DNA of 24,769 bases from contig PJRA01000503.1 of NCBI GenBank assembly GCA_016987375.1, positions 118,507 to 143,275 of the forward strand, written 5' to 3'. This document shows positions 1 through 9,600 of this stretch, piece by piece. Under the pieces are notes generated by a model that saw nothing but the letters and a program-made list of their open reading frames with translations, did no database searches and was not told the DNA's origin. Every line of letters begins with the position of its first letter. Position 1 is the stretch's first letter. Both the position numbers and the translations under genes were made by a program. The stretch is from Brachionus koreanus (lineage: Eukaryota; Rotifera; Eurotatoria; Ploima; Brachionidae).

Positions 1-1007
1 ATGACTATAAATTACATTTTTTATTAATTAATTAAATTATTAGGGAAATGTTAACAAAAAAAATTACGGTTTATTTATTTTTTTCTAAAAACATATATTT
101 TGTTTTTTTTTTTAATTATTTTTTGTTTGATTTGATAAATTTATTATTGGTTGAATAAATTACTTTATTTTTTATTAAATTTGTTGGGAATTTACAAAAT
201 TAGTTATATTAAAATATTATAAGTCCAAAAAAATTATGTGTATAATATGTTTATTGAATTTTTTTAAATTTATAGATACTAATTTTTGATCAATTTTTTT
301 TTGTAAATTTGAAACAGCAAATTTAAATATCTTGTAACGTTAACATTAAATTGTTTAGTGCCAAAATATTAATACTCGATTTCGGATATTTTCCCTTATT
401 CAACTGCTTAATTGTCATAACTAAATTTTCCCAATCTGCTTCGATCTAAACACACTCTTGCGAATCTGAACGAAAACTTTGCACTATGGCTTACAAGGTC
501 ATATTTGGTTACACCTAAAATAACCATGTATTGCATGGGACACTAGAGAAAGACAAATTGACGAAGGATGACAAAGAAATCTAGAAATCTTTAATTAAAA
601 TTTTTATTCTAATTTTTGTTGAGTTCCTGTCCAAAATATTTAATTAATGATTTTTTCAGAACTAAAAAAATTTTAATCAAGAAAATTTGAAAATACATTC
701 TTAAAGAATCTTATCTTGATTAACTAAATTCTGGAAGAAAATTTGAGATTAATATCAGCCGGATTTAATGGATCCTACTAAAACACTGACATCCAATTTT
801 TGTAAAAAGCATTATTTGTGATGAAAATTTGATTTATTTTTAAAATTGTGATAACAGTAATCACCGTTTGGACCTATCTCAGCCAGCTCAGCTAGTCGTA
901 AAAAGAAGACCTATTGATTAAAAGGTGATGCTGTGTGTATGGTAAAATTTCGAAGGTAATACACTTTGAACTGACCTTACAGACAGTGGTGCTATAATTG
1001 CAACACT
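1..1007. other. AT-rich intergenic region downstream of INTS8
   Basis: No gene is visible on either strand. The stretch is dominated by A/T runs and open frames are short. The only structure I can support is one copy of a dispersed repeat at about 302-390. The right end should carry the 3' flank of the INTS8 transcript, which is read leftward. Confidence 0.6.
302..390 (+). repeat. Dispersed repeat, copy 1
   Basis: About 85 bp resemble 21690-21775 in the same orientation. Shared anchors are an AACAGCAAATT block, a GCCAAAATATTAA block (GCGCCAAAATATTAAG in the other copy) and a final GGATATT, in the same order and spacing. The second copy lies just beyond the 3' end of a decayed reverse transcriptase relic read on the minus strand, so the repeat may be a piece of a retrotransposon 3' untranslated region. 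That origin is inference. Confidence 0.5.
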
Positions 1008-3261
1008 TTATTCTGAAAAATTAGAATGAATGTATGAAATTTTAGCTGGGGATTTATATAGACAGAAAATTTTAGAAAATAAATTCAAAAATCAATTTGA
1101 AAAAAATAACTATTTTGTTAGTGTAGACTTACCGGAATCGTTTTTTGATTGATCAAAAAATGTTCGACAATATTTCAAAATTTCGTCTTGATTGAATGGA
1201 AATATTTTTTTTGAAGATTCAACCCGGTCTTCCTTCATGCACGAATAATCATAGTTGAACATATAGAAACGAATAATAAGATATAAATATTGATTACGAA
1301 TAAATTTAGATATTTTTTGACTAGAACTGCTTGAATTTTCATACGATCTATGAAGTTTAAAAGCTTCTGAAAATTTGTTTAAACTTATTAGTTGCTGAAT
1401 TTTAGCATAGCAGATGTAAAAATAATCGGCATCATTTGTACTTGTAAATTTATACGAATTGGCCATATAGTTGGCGTTTGAAACAATGTTATTAAGTTGA
1501 TTTGCGTATGTTTGCCACTTGGGCCAAAAAAATCTTAAGCCTGTTCTTGTTGATATTTGATTGTAACGATTAATGCAATTTTTCAGAACCAAGGGGTCAC
1601 TTGTTTGCAAACTCAACACAGCAAATTTTATCAAAGAGTCCTCTCCTAGCAAAAAAAATAATTAAAAGACTTTTCAAATTCTTGATTAATTTACTTAAAA
1701 AAGTATTGAATGATAGAGTTGAAATGGGTGGTGAAGAAGGCGTTGAGTCCAAATTTTTCACATCATCTACTTCCATTTTTTCGTCACTAATTGCATCGCT
1801 TTCACATAAACTGTATTTTGCCATTATTTTTCTAATCTCAAATTGATTTTTTATATTAAAATATTTCAAATTAACATTCAAATAACAAATTAATTTTTTT
1901 TTATATTCATCATTGACTTTTTCTAAAATATCTTGAACAACTTGATGAATTGAATCCAATTTGTCCACACCATATAAACATGATGCGTCAGTCATCAGTC
2001 TTATTTTGTTGAGGCTGAAAATTTTATCTTTTATTGTTTCATCTACACTTATCTTATTGAGATTTGTTTCCAATTCAAATCGATAACTTGTGGATAAAAT
2101 AGAGTTTATGTTGTCTTCTAACAAAATAGCATATAAGTCAGATTGATTGGTTTTTAAACAGTTTTCTACTTGGATCATTTTGTTCACCACTTGCCTAGTA
2201 TGAATATCATTTGTGTTAACCAAGGAGTCATCCATACCGAGCTCGATACCAAGCATTGACTTACAAGCAGCCAAATAACTTTTTATCTCTCTAGCATAGT
2301 CATTTATTTCGGTGAGCTTTGTGTCACTGGCATTATTCATATATTCTCTGACTAAGTTAAAGTAATAGAAGCTTTTCTCAAAGTTATCAGCTTGAAAATA
2401 AAACATTCCTAGGTCATGGGCTAAGTAAGCCTTAATTTCAGCCGACTCTATCAGTGTAGAGTTGGACCATTGAAGATTGTAGCCCCCAGTCTCTGAGCTA
2501 ATATTAGTGAAACAACCAGGTGCTGGCTTATACACTTTTCCCTCATAGGAAACAAACATTTTTTCCAAAAATTCAACTGATTCTTGAACACTCTGGGTAA
2601 CAACCTTAAGTATGTTCTCATTGGCATCTTTCATGTGCTGAAGTGAGCTTAAAGATCCTGGCCTTTATAAATTCTAGAAAGTAATCCAAGTAATTTATTC
2701 AAATTCTCTTTATTTTGACTTACAAATTCACGTTCACCGGCTTGGTTGGAGGTTTTTTAGGAAATTTTGAAAACACAACACTCCGTATGCACCATCTGTG
2801 CAGTATTTGTAACGCAAATAAAGTTTGAGTTTCTAGTTTTTCTAGATCTAATTGTGAATGATACTTCGGCTCATTATTATCATTCATTGTTAGCCGTAGA
2901 AATATGTGCAACAAGTCACTCATTACAGCTATTGGGATTTCTTTTTCAAATTTTAATAAATCCCAGTCCAGTATTGCTGCAGCTTTTATTGCGAGAACTC
3001 GCAAAATTCTAACTCGCTTGGCCTTTAGCTCTCCTTGCGGATCAGGAAGATCTGATTTGTAAACCTGTTCTGTTAAATTAGCATGGTACAAAAATTGAAC
3101 AATCAACGAACATCCAGTAGGATCTAAAAAAATGAATTAAATAAAAAAATTATGTGTTTGTATTTATTACCAGGAGATGGATTGTTTGGTGCTAAATGAC
3201 GTTCTAAAAGCTCCAAGTCCAAGATAAACTCAAACCAATCTTTATGAGCTGTTTTAAGCAT
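1008..3261 (-). CDS. INTS8: Integrator complex subunit 8 (INTS8), short form
   Basis: INTS8 is part of the phosphatase arm of Integrator, which brings PP2A to paused RNA polymerase II. Inferred exons, in coding order: 3171-3261, 2724-3123, 1695-2647, 1133-1645 and 1008-1045. Introns are 47, 76, 49 and 87 nt, all GT-AG, and phases agree, giving about 664 codons. The start ATG follows an in-frame TAA. Residues 8-12 read DWFEF, matching the WFEF motif through which human INTS8 binds PP2A. LIVQFL, LAIKAAAILDWDL and NENILKV match the human N-terminal half. The fourth exon keeps a PLVL motif and a helical C-terminal part. Compared with about 995 residues in human, a central segment (roughly human 430-760) seems absent or unrecognisable. 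The last exon is tentative: it is phase-compatible, and its stop codon overlaps an AATAAA. The N-terminal half is duplicated in the chimeric gene at 6678-11663. Confidence 0.85.
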
Positions 3262-3406
3262 TTTGAAAAATTATTAATAATTAAAATTTCAAAAAATTTT
3301 AACTTGTAAATTTTATAATAATAATTGCAAAATACAGACAAAATTTTGTCTTAAAAATAAAAATAAGAAATTTAATTTAAAAAATAGTTAGAAATTTCAA
3401 GCAACC

Positions 3407-3413
3407 AAAAAAA
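3407..3413 (-). terminator. Pol III terminator of the minus-strand tRNA-Gln
   Basis: A run of seven T on the minus strand begins one base after the discriminator of the tRNA-Gln gene, as expected for RNA polymerase III termination. Confidence 0.75.
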
Positions 3414-3414
3414 G

Positions 3415-3486
3415 AGGTTCTACCGAGATTTGAACTCGGATCGCTGGATTCAAAGTCCAGAGTGCTAACCGTTACACCATAGAACC
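3415..3486 (-). tRNA. tRNA-Gln (anticodon TTG)
   Basis: This 72-nt gene folds as a full cloverleaf. The acceptor stem GGTTCTA pairs with TAGAACC and is followed by discriminator T. The D arm holds the A box (TGGTGTAACGGTTAGCA). The anticodon stem CTGGA/TCCAG encloses loop CTTTGAA, giving anticodon TTG, which reads CAA. The T arm has the B-box GTTCAAATC. No CCA is encoded, as in eukaryotes, and a T run follows. It is identical over 72 nt to the plus-strand gene at 3804-3875. Confidence 0.95.
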
Positions 3487-3803
3487 TATAAATATTGATC
3501 ACATTTCAAGAATATTTTTTTTTCTCAAATTCGAAAATAATTTTTATTATTTGAAAAAATTATTTAATATTTTTATTGATTATTTAAATTAATTTAAATT
3601 AGTAGGCTAATTTAAATTTTTTGATTTTTTTTTGAAAAAAAAATCACAACAATGTCTTCTTAAAAACATAATCTTAAGCATAAAGAATCAAATTTAAGTT
3701 AATTCTTTTTTAATGATTAAAAATAAAATAAAAATAAAAAAATTGGTTTATTGATGTTACAAATCATTGAATTTATTCCAACGAAATATTAGAAAAACTA
3801 GCA

Positions 3804-3875
3804 GGTTCTATGGTGTAACGGTTAGCACTCTGGACTTTGAATCCAGCGATCCGAGTTCAAATCTCGGTAGAACCT
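3804..3875 (+). tRNA. tRNA-Gln (anticodon TTG), second copy
   Basis: This is an exact 72-nt inverted copy of the gene at 3415-3486, with the same cloverleaf, anticodon TTG, A box and B box. The two genes are transcribed away from each other across a 317-bp AT-rich spacer. The last 17 bases of this gene and a few of its flank recur at 4230-4250, at the far end of a retrotransposon-like insertion. Confidence 0.95.
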
Positions 3876-4250
3876 TTAATTTTTGTTGAAATTTTAAAAT
3901 AAAAATATCAAAGATATATTGGTATAATTTTGATATTTGCTTGTTAGTTGAAGAGAAAAAAATGAAATTCTGTTAATAGAAAATATGGCGAAAATACGCT
4001 TCAATTTGGTCATTTTAAGCAAAAAATTGTAAAATCAGGCAATGAAATGTTTTTGAAAGCTTGCAAAATTTTTACAAAATTTGATTTACAATACAAAATT
4101 TTTTCATATTAACTTTTAACTCAATATTAATTATTTTATTTAATTCTTTTTAATTTTTTTCTGTGTTCAATAAACCCCCTGGGATTGACACTAGTATTTT
4201 TGATTGAATAAACTACTACTACTACTTCTAAATCTCAGTAGAACCTTAAT
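3859..4250 (+). mobile_element. 5'-truncated non-LTR retrotransposon remnant with tRNA-derived target duplication
   Basis: The segment is bounded by near-identical direct repeats of 21-22 bp: 3859-3880 (3' end of the tRNA-Gln plus flank) and 4230-4250, differing by one substitution and one T. The inner end just before the second repeat is a typical retroposon tail: AATAAA signals near 4170 and 4206, then a (CTA)n run at about 4213-4227. The 350 bp between hold no readable reverse transcriptase, so the element is strongly 5'-truncated or is a short nonautonomous element. Non-LTR origin is inferred from the tail and the duplication. Confidence 0.6.
3880..3884 (+). terminator. Pol III terminator of the plus-strand tRNA-Gln
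   Basis: A run of five T lies four bases downstream of the tRNA end. A shorter TTT overlaps the discriminator. Confidence 0.6.
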
Positions 4251-4473
4251 ATTTTTTTATTTTAATTTTTTTGGCAATATAAAAACATTTTTATTTATTA
4301 TATTGAATTACAATTAATTATTTAAAAAAATAAAATTAAAAAATGAAATATTTTTGTTCAATTTTTATTTGAATTTCACAAATATCGATTTTCAGTAAAA
4401 TTAAAACGAAAAAATTGAATCCTTTCTCTTGAAATAAAAAAGTTTCAAAAGAAAAACTTCATGTTCCTTAAAA

Positions 4474-4479
4474 TTTATT
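4474..4479 (-). promoter_or_regulatory. Polyadenylation signal of the secreted-protein gene
   Basis: An AATAAA on the minus strand lies about 36 nt after the stop codon of the gene at 4515-5174. Confidence 0.5.
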
Positions 4480-4514
4480 AATTTCATAATTAATCTAAAC
4501 TATTCTAAACTAAT

Positions 4515-5174
4515 TTAAAAAATTAATTTTTGAAATGTTTCAGTTATTTTTTCTGAAACAATTTTCATGTTTAAAAAAAATTTGGACTCGTTCAAAATGC
4601 TTATTAGATCACTAAAACAAATGTATTCATCTTCAGATAAAATTTTTTGCTCATTTGCGGTATTGTTCGGTTGTTTTGTAACATTTACGTAAATGTCTAT
4701 TCCATACCCATAAATTGGAATGGTATATTCATAAACAATTGTTGTTTTATTTCTCGCTTTTTTATTAAATGGGTTCAGTTTGAGCTTAGTAAATTGACTG
4801 GTTACTCCATTTTTGCTTAGCGATAATTTTCCAAAGGTATATGCTTCTAAATAAATATTTTCCAATTGATTGAAATCGAAAATTGACGTACAATTTAACT
4901 CTGTTAATGGTCCAACACAATGGAGACAATTAGTGTTTGAGTTGTGGGTACATCTAACTAAATTTACACTTTCTCCTTTAAAAACTAAGCTAAGTTCTTT
5001 ATGTGTGGATTGATTCATAGAACGCTTATCAAATTCTCTAATTGATCGATCATAATCTTCATAAGGGTGATAGCTGTAAAAATAACGCATTCCAGGCTGA
5101 TCGTAAAATGATTCGTATTTTTTAGCTGAGAATGTTTTTATCAGCAAGAAAAAAATAAAAATTAATTTTTTCAT
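4515..5174 (-). CDS. Secreted, N-glycosylated protein of unknown family
   Basis: I do not recognise this 219-residue, intronless gene. Residues 1-17 (MKKLIFIFFLLIKTFSA) form a clear signal peptide with two lysines, a hydrophobic core and a small residue at the cleavage point. The mature part starts KKYESFYDQPG and is rich in tyrosine near its N terminus. It has five cysteines, four of them clustered in the middle (RC, NCLHC, NC) and one near the C terminus (YIC). There are several N-glycosylation sequons, including NQS, NCT, NKT, NVT and NES. No later membrane segment or GPI tail is visible, so export to the extracellular space is most likely. A TATA box and an AATAAA at the expected distances support a self-contained transcription unit. 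Confidence 0.75.
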   Translation of the reverse strand: MKKLIFIFFLLIKTFSAKKYESFYDQPGMRYFYSYHPYEDYDRSIREFDKRSMNQSTHKELSLVFKGESVNLVRCTHNSNTNCLHCVGPLTELNCTSIFDFNQLENIYLEAYTFGKLSLSKNGVTSQFTKLKLNPFNKKARNKTTIVYEYTIPIYGYGIDIYVNVTKQPNNTANEQKILSEDEYICFSDLISILNESKFFLNMKIVSEKITETFQKLIF

Positions 5175-5213
5175 TTTAGAGAATGATATGTGTTAACAAA
5201 AAGCAAGTAATTG

Positions 5214-5224
5214 CTATTTATATA
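5214..5224 (-). promoter_or_regulatory. TATA box of the secreted-protein gene
   Basis: On the minus strand TATATAAATAG lies about 40 bp upstream of the ATG at 5174. This would place transcription start about 15-20 bp before the start codon, giving a very short 5' leader. Confidence 0.6.
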
Positions 5225-5354
5225 AAGGAAATAAATGTTCTAAATGTCAAATAAAAATAAATATAAAGTTTAAAAGTTTATTTAAACAAAAAAAATCTAC
5301 AATAAAAACATATTTGCTAAAATTTTGTCTGATTATCAACAAAATATTTTAAAT

Positions 5355-5678
5355 TCAATGAGAAATCTGAGTTACATCATTATTTGTCTGAATGATAAAA
5401 TGTGAATAAGCAAAGTTATTATAAACAGATAAATTTCTCATAAAAGAATTGGTAAAGTAATTGTCTAAATGAGAAAAATGTCTATAAAAAATAGGTTTAG
5501 AAAAACCTGTAGTATCAAATAATTGAAAATTGTTATTAGAATCATTGAAACTTTCTTCCAGGATATACGGATTGGTAAACGCAATAGACTTGTAATCAAA
5601 GTTTGGAAAAGGATCTTGATTTCTTTGGTACACTGCTTTCAAATTCTCTATTTTTTTTTGTGAATTTAGACCAAACAT
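5355..5678 (-). CDS. Small hypothetical protein, 107 aa
   Basis: An uninterrupted frame of 107 codons begins with ATG and has no recognised domain. It is asparagine- and phenylalanine-rich and lacks a signal peptide or membrane helix. An AATAAA on the minus strand at about 5277 would serve as its polyadenylation signal. It lies upstream of, and in the same orientation as, the secreted-protein gene, with 180 bp between. No TATA box is obvious. In DNA this AT-rich a frame of this length is more than chance would usually give, but it could also be an exon of a larger gene or a decayed gene. Confidence 0.45.
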   Translation of the reverse strand: MFGLNSQKKIENLKAVYQRNQDPFPNFDYKSIAFTNPYILEESFNDSNNNFQLFDTTGFSKPIFYRHFSHLDNYFTNSFMRNLSVYNNFAYSHFIIQTNNDVTQISH

Positions 5679-6620
5679 TATGTTGCAAAAATTAGTCTAG
5701 AAATTTCCAATGATTTATTTAATTTCAACGCTTGGATGCTTACAAGTTTGACCTTGAGTTTTTGATAGGACTATTGATAAAAATGATAATATTTATGATA
5801 ATATTTTCAAATAAAATTAAAGTATTTTAAAAAATTTTAGTTAGATTTAATTTAATTATTATATTCTCCAAACTAAATTAGTCAGTTAATAAACTCTTTC
5901 CTTTTTACGATTTTTTGATTTTTTTTTGTTTTAATTAACTGATGTTTTTTTTTATATAATTATTTTTTATATTTTAGCAATGTCTTTAAATTAAAAATAT
6001 ATTAATTTTTAGCTAAATCTTGAACTTAATTTTATATTTTTCTATTTTGCTTTTATTTTCACAAAAATTCCAAAAACCCTCAAATCTTGACGATTATACA
6101 AGGTAATCTAAATTTGTAAACCGTTTTTGAGAAAATCTGCTATTTCTTTTTGCAACTCATTATCTTATTTTGTTTTTTCTGATATTTGCTTGTACAGAGG
6201 AAGTTTTTCCTCAGTCATGTCATGTTAATGACTCGTTAAGACTTTTTCCTTACTTTTAAACAAGTCTGAAAAAAACTCAGAGTTGTTCAAAAGTTTTAAA
6301 AATAAAAGTCAATTTTTTAGAAGTCAAATCACTGAATTGACCTTGAAAAGACTTTAAAGTGACTTTTTTTTTCACTTTTGCGCAAGTCTGTCAAAACCTA
6401 AAAATTTTCTTAGTTTATCTTTTTAAATTTTTTTCAATTTAGTTTTTTTAATCTGTGTACTTAGTAAGTTAAAATTTAATTATCTTGAAAACATTTATTC
6501 TTAGTAAAATATTCATTTAAATTAGTATATAAAAAATTATATTTTAATTGTGTGAGGTATGTTTTTCTTAATTTAATAAAATCTCAATTTTCAAATCGAT
6601 TTTTTTTTAAGTATCCAACA
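5679..6620. other. AT-rich intergenic region
   Basis: I see no gene. The stretch at 6236-6400 has two loosely similar units of about 50 bp, each combining AAGACTTTTT or GTGACTTTTT, a pyrimidine run and CAAGTCTG. The rest is A/T runs. Confidence 0.5.
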
Positions 6621-6626
6621 TTTATT
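6621..6626 (-). promoter_or_regulatory. Polyadenylation signal of the chimeric gene
   Basis: An AATAAA on the minus strand lies about 52 nt downstream of the stop codon at 6678. Confidence 0.5.
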
Positions 6627-6677
6627 GATAAATAAGTTAAAAAAATAAATCATAAAAATAAAATTGAATGCGTTTCA

Positions 6678-9600
6678 CTAATACCGATACTGTTGTTGTG
6701 GAAAGTGATTTCCCGCTGTTGACTGTAACCCAATGTTCGGTTGCGTTTGCTGTGCCAGCTGCATACCGTAGCCTCCATTCAGTCCAAAATTATTTAAACC
6801 ATAATTTTGGTATATGTAATTTGAACTCGTAAAAGGAATAGCTGCTTCTTGTTGGAAATATGCATGATAATTAAGCCACTGATTTGTTTGAGCTGATTGT
6901 GTTTGATAGCCTATTGGCATCGGCTTTACAATCGATTCACACATTTTCCTCTGATCGCTTATAGGATTTATGAAAGAACTTTGATTCTCAATGCTATTAC
7001 TAGTTTGTTGTAGCTTTCCATTTCGTTCATACCCAATTGGTTTGCTAACAGTCATATTATTTGCTATTTTGGTTGTATTTATTTTGTCAACGTATTTCGA
7101 TGAAGTTGACAAGAATGGTGACAAACGGTTCACTAAGTCGCTTTCATTGAAAGACCATAGCTGACTGATGGCATTATAGACGCTTTCTTGCTTTTGTTCT
7201 AGTTTTTCGGATGAAGATAATGAAGAGGATGTTGAAGAAGAAAAAGAGCTTGGTGATTGACTAGAGTAAATAGGTGTGGAGGGCGGCGGCACATCAATTT
7301 TTTTAGTGCTATTAACCTCTATCTTTAAGTCTTCTAGTTTTTCGGCTATTTTGTCGTTTTTAAATGGTTGAACAACAGAAACTGGTCTATGAATTTTGCT
7401 TGAAGCTAAAATTGGTTGTGAAACTGATAATATTTTATCTTTAGCGTTTGTCACTTGAGATTGTGTAATTTTAGTCAGGGTATTATTAATAGGTTTTTTG
7501 GCTACAGCTTCTGCAAAATTTTTTGGCTTATCTGCTTGAGCATTTTGAGAAATTTTAGAAGTAACAGGTTCACTTTGATGCATTGTATTCGATTTTGAAA
7601 CTCTTGAAACTGTTTTACTTTTAGTCTCATTTTTAACTGGCTTAGAGTCTACTTTTTCCTTGCATTCCACTGGTAATAAATATGCTAAACTAGCTTTAGG
7701 ATCATCTATCAATGTATGCAAAAGTTCTAAAGCGAACTCCACATATTCCATTGAGTCGGCACTTATTTCAACTGTATATTTGTCCAAATTCAATTTTGCA
7801 CTGGTAATTTTCTCAATTAGAGAGAGATTTGAATTATTGGTCCCCACAACTCGTGCAAATATATCATCTGGTATTATGAGTTTGCGAAAATTTGCAAAAT
7901 TTTTAGGCTCTTCATAGAAATTGTCCAATTCATTTATTTTAACAATTTTAGAATTATCTGTGCTAAAATCATCAAGTGAGTCCAATTTTGCTAACGAGCT
8001 TACTTTAACTGTTTCGAAATCGTCTAGATCATTTAGTTTATTGACTGTTTTTTGCTCAGAAAAGTCGTCCAAATCACCAAAGCTCTTTTGCTTTTCCTCT
8101 TTTATTTCTAATTGTTCTTCTTTAAATGTTTCTATAGTAGTTTGAGCTTTATTTTCTTTTTTAGTTTGCTTATTGCTATTTTGTTGATTATTTTTTTTCT
8201 TGTTCTTCTTTTTCTTTTCAGATTTTACTTGATCTTTTTTATTTTGATTTTGAGACTGAGAACTTTTTTTACCTGAGTTGACAATTTTTTGTAATTGTTT
8301 TTCTAGCTCTTTTTCAGCTTGTTCTTTTGCTTCTTTGTTCAATTTTTTTCTAATTAATTTCAAATCCTTGCCTTTTTGATTAATTATCTCGTTCACGTTT
8401 ACAGTGCTTGTCGTAGTGGTTGTATTAGTGGAAGTGGTAGACGCAGTAGTCGACAGTGTGTCCATGTTTTCTTCTTTTTGCAATTTCTTGAGTTTTTTCT
8501 TAAGCTTTCGTTTCTCTTTTTTCCGTTGGGCTGCACTTTTAGGAGTCTGATTTGACTGCAAATTTTCCATCTGATGGAAAAAATCTATAGGCCTTAATTC
8601 TTCGCTTGGTAGCTTAATAGAATGGTTTGAACAACATTTTTCATGCTGATGAAAATGCTCCTCATCTGGATAAAATTCTTCATCTTCATTATCAAAATTT
8701 TCTTCATTGTCTTCATCATAATCCTCATCGTCATCTTCAAATTGATGTTCTCCTTCCTCTTCATTGTCGATATCAAATTCTAAATGAGAAAAAAAAGCTA
8801 ATTTATTTATTTTTGTGCCACACTAATCGCAATATGATATAGACAACTAAGGAGTTAATAAATTTTGAATTGAAAAGTGTCACCTTTATCTTTCGTCTCC
8901 ATAATTAGTTCCATAAATTGATGAAATTTTTTTTTCAAATCTTTATCTATATTCTTATGATTCATTTTCTGAACAAGTACCAAAAATGACTCTTCGGGAA
9001 TTTTAGTAAAGACATTCTTTAATTATAAAATATGAATGATACGCATATTTAAGTTGACTTAGATCTACTTTTAGATTGTTTTTTATACAGTTTTCAATCA
9101 AAACCATTTTAGTTATAACTTGTTTAGTACTAACGTCATCTTCGTTCAAATTGGCACTATTTGAAAAAATTGTTGTCGTACAACTATCATCTTCAATATC
9201 TATATTTAACATTGATTTACATGCTATTAAATAGCTTTCCAATTCATTTGCGTAAGAGTCTAGCTCATTAACTTTGCTTTCTTCATTTGTCAGCTGAAAA
9301 ATTTATCATTAAACGTGCACTTATATAAACAAAAATTTTGATTACTTTATTTTTATACTCTTTGACTGAATGAAAATAGTAAAACGCTTCTTCGTACTCT
9401 TCTTGTTGAAAAAAATACATTCCTAGATCATAGTTTATCTTTTAAAAAGACAATTAAAAAAAAATTTAATTATGAACGAAATTAAGAATTTTTTCAGTAA
9501 TAATAAAAATACAAATTTATGTGACCGATTTCAGAAAAAAAAAATATTTTTTCCAAAAAAAATTTTAATAATTTATTTTAAGTATAAGAAACTATTTAAT

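Noticed and set aside
8569..8570. ATG at 8570 as the start of an independent KH-domain gene
   Set aside because: The frame stays open upstream to a strong acceptor at 8780, and a phase-matching donor lies at 8883, so the ATG is internal. A separate gene starting at an upstream ATG near 8963 remains possible and is stated as a test.
8594..8776. Met/Lys-rich 60-residue frame on the minus strand
   Set aside because: It is a shifted reading of the acidic GAT/GAA-rich exon of the fusion gene.
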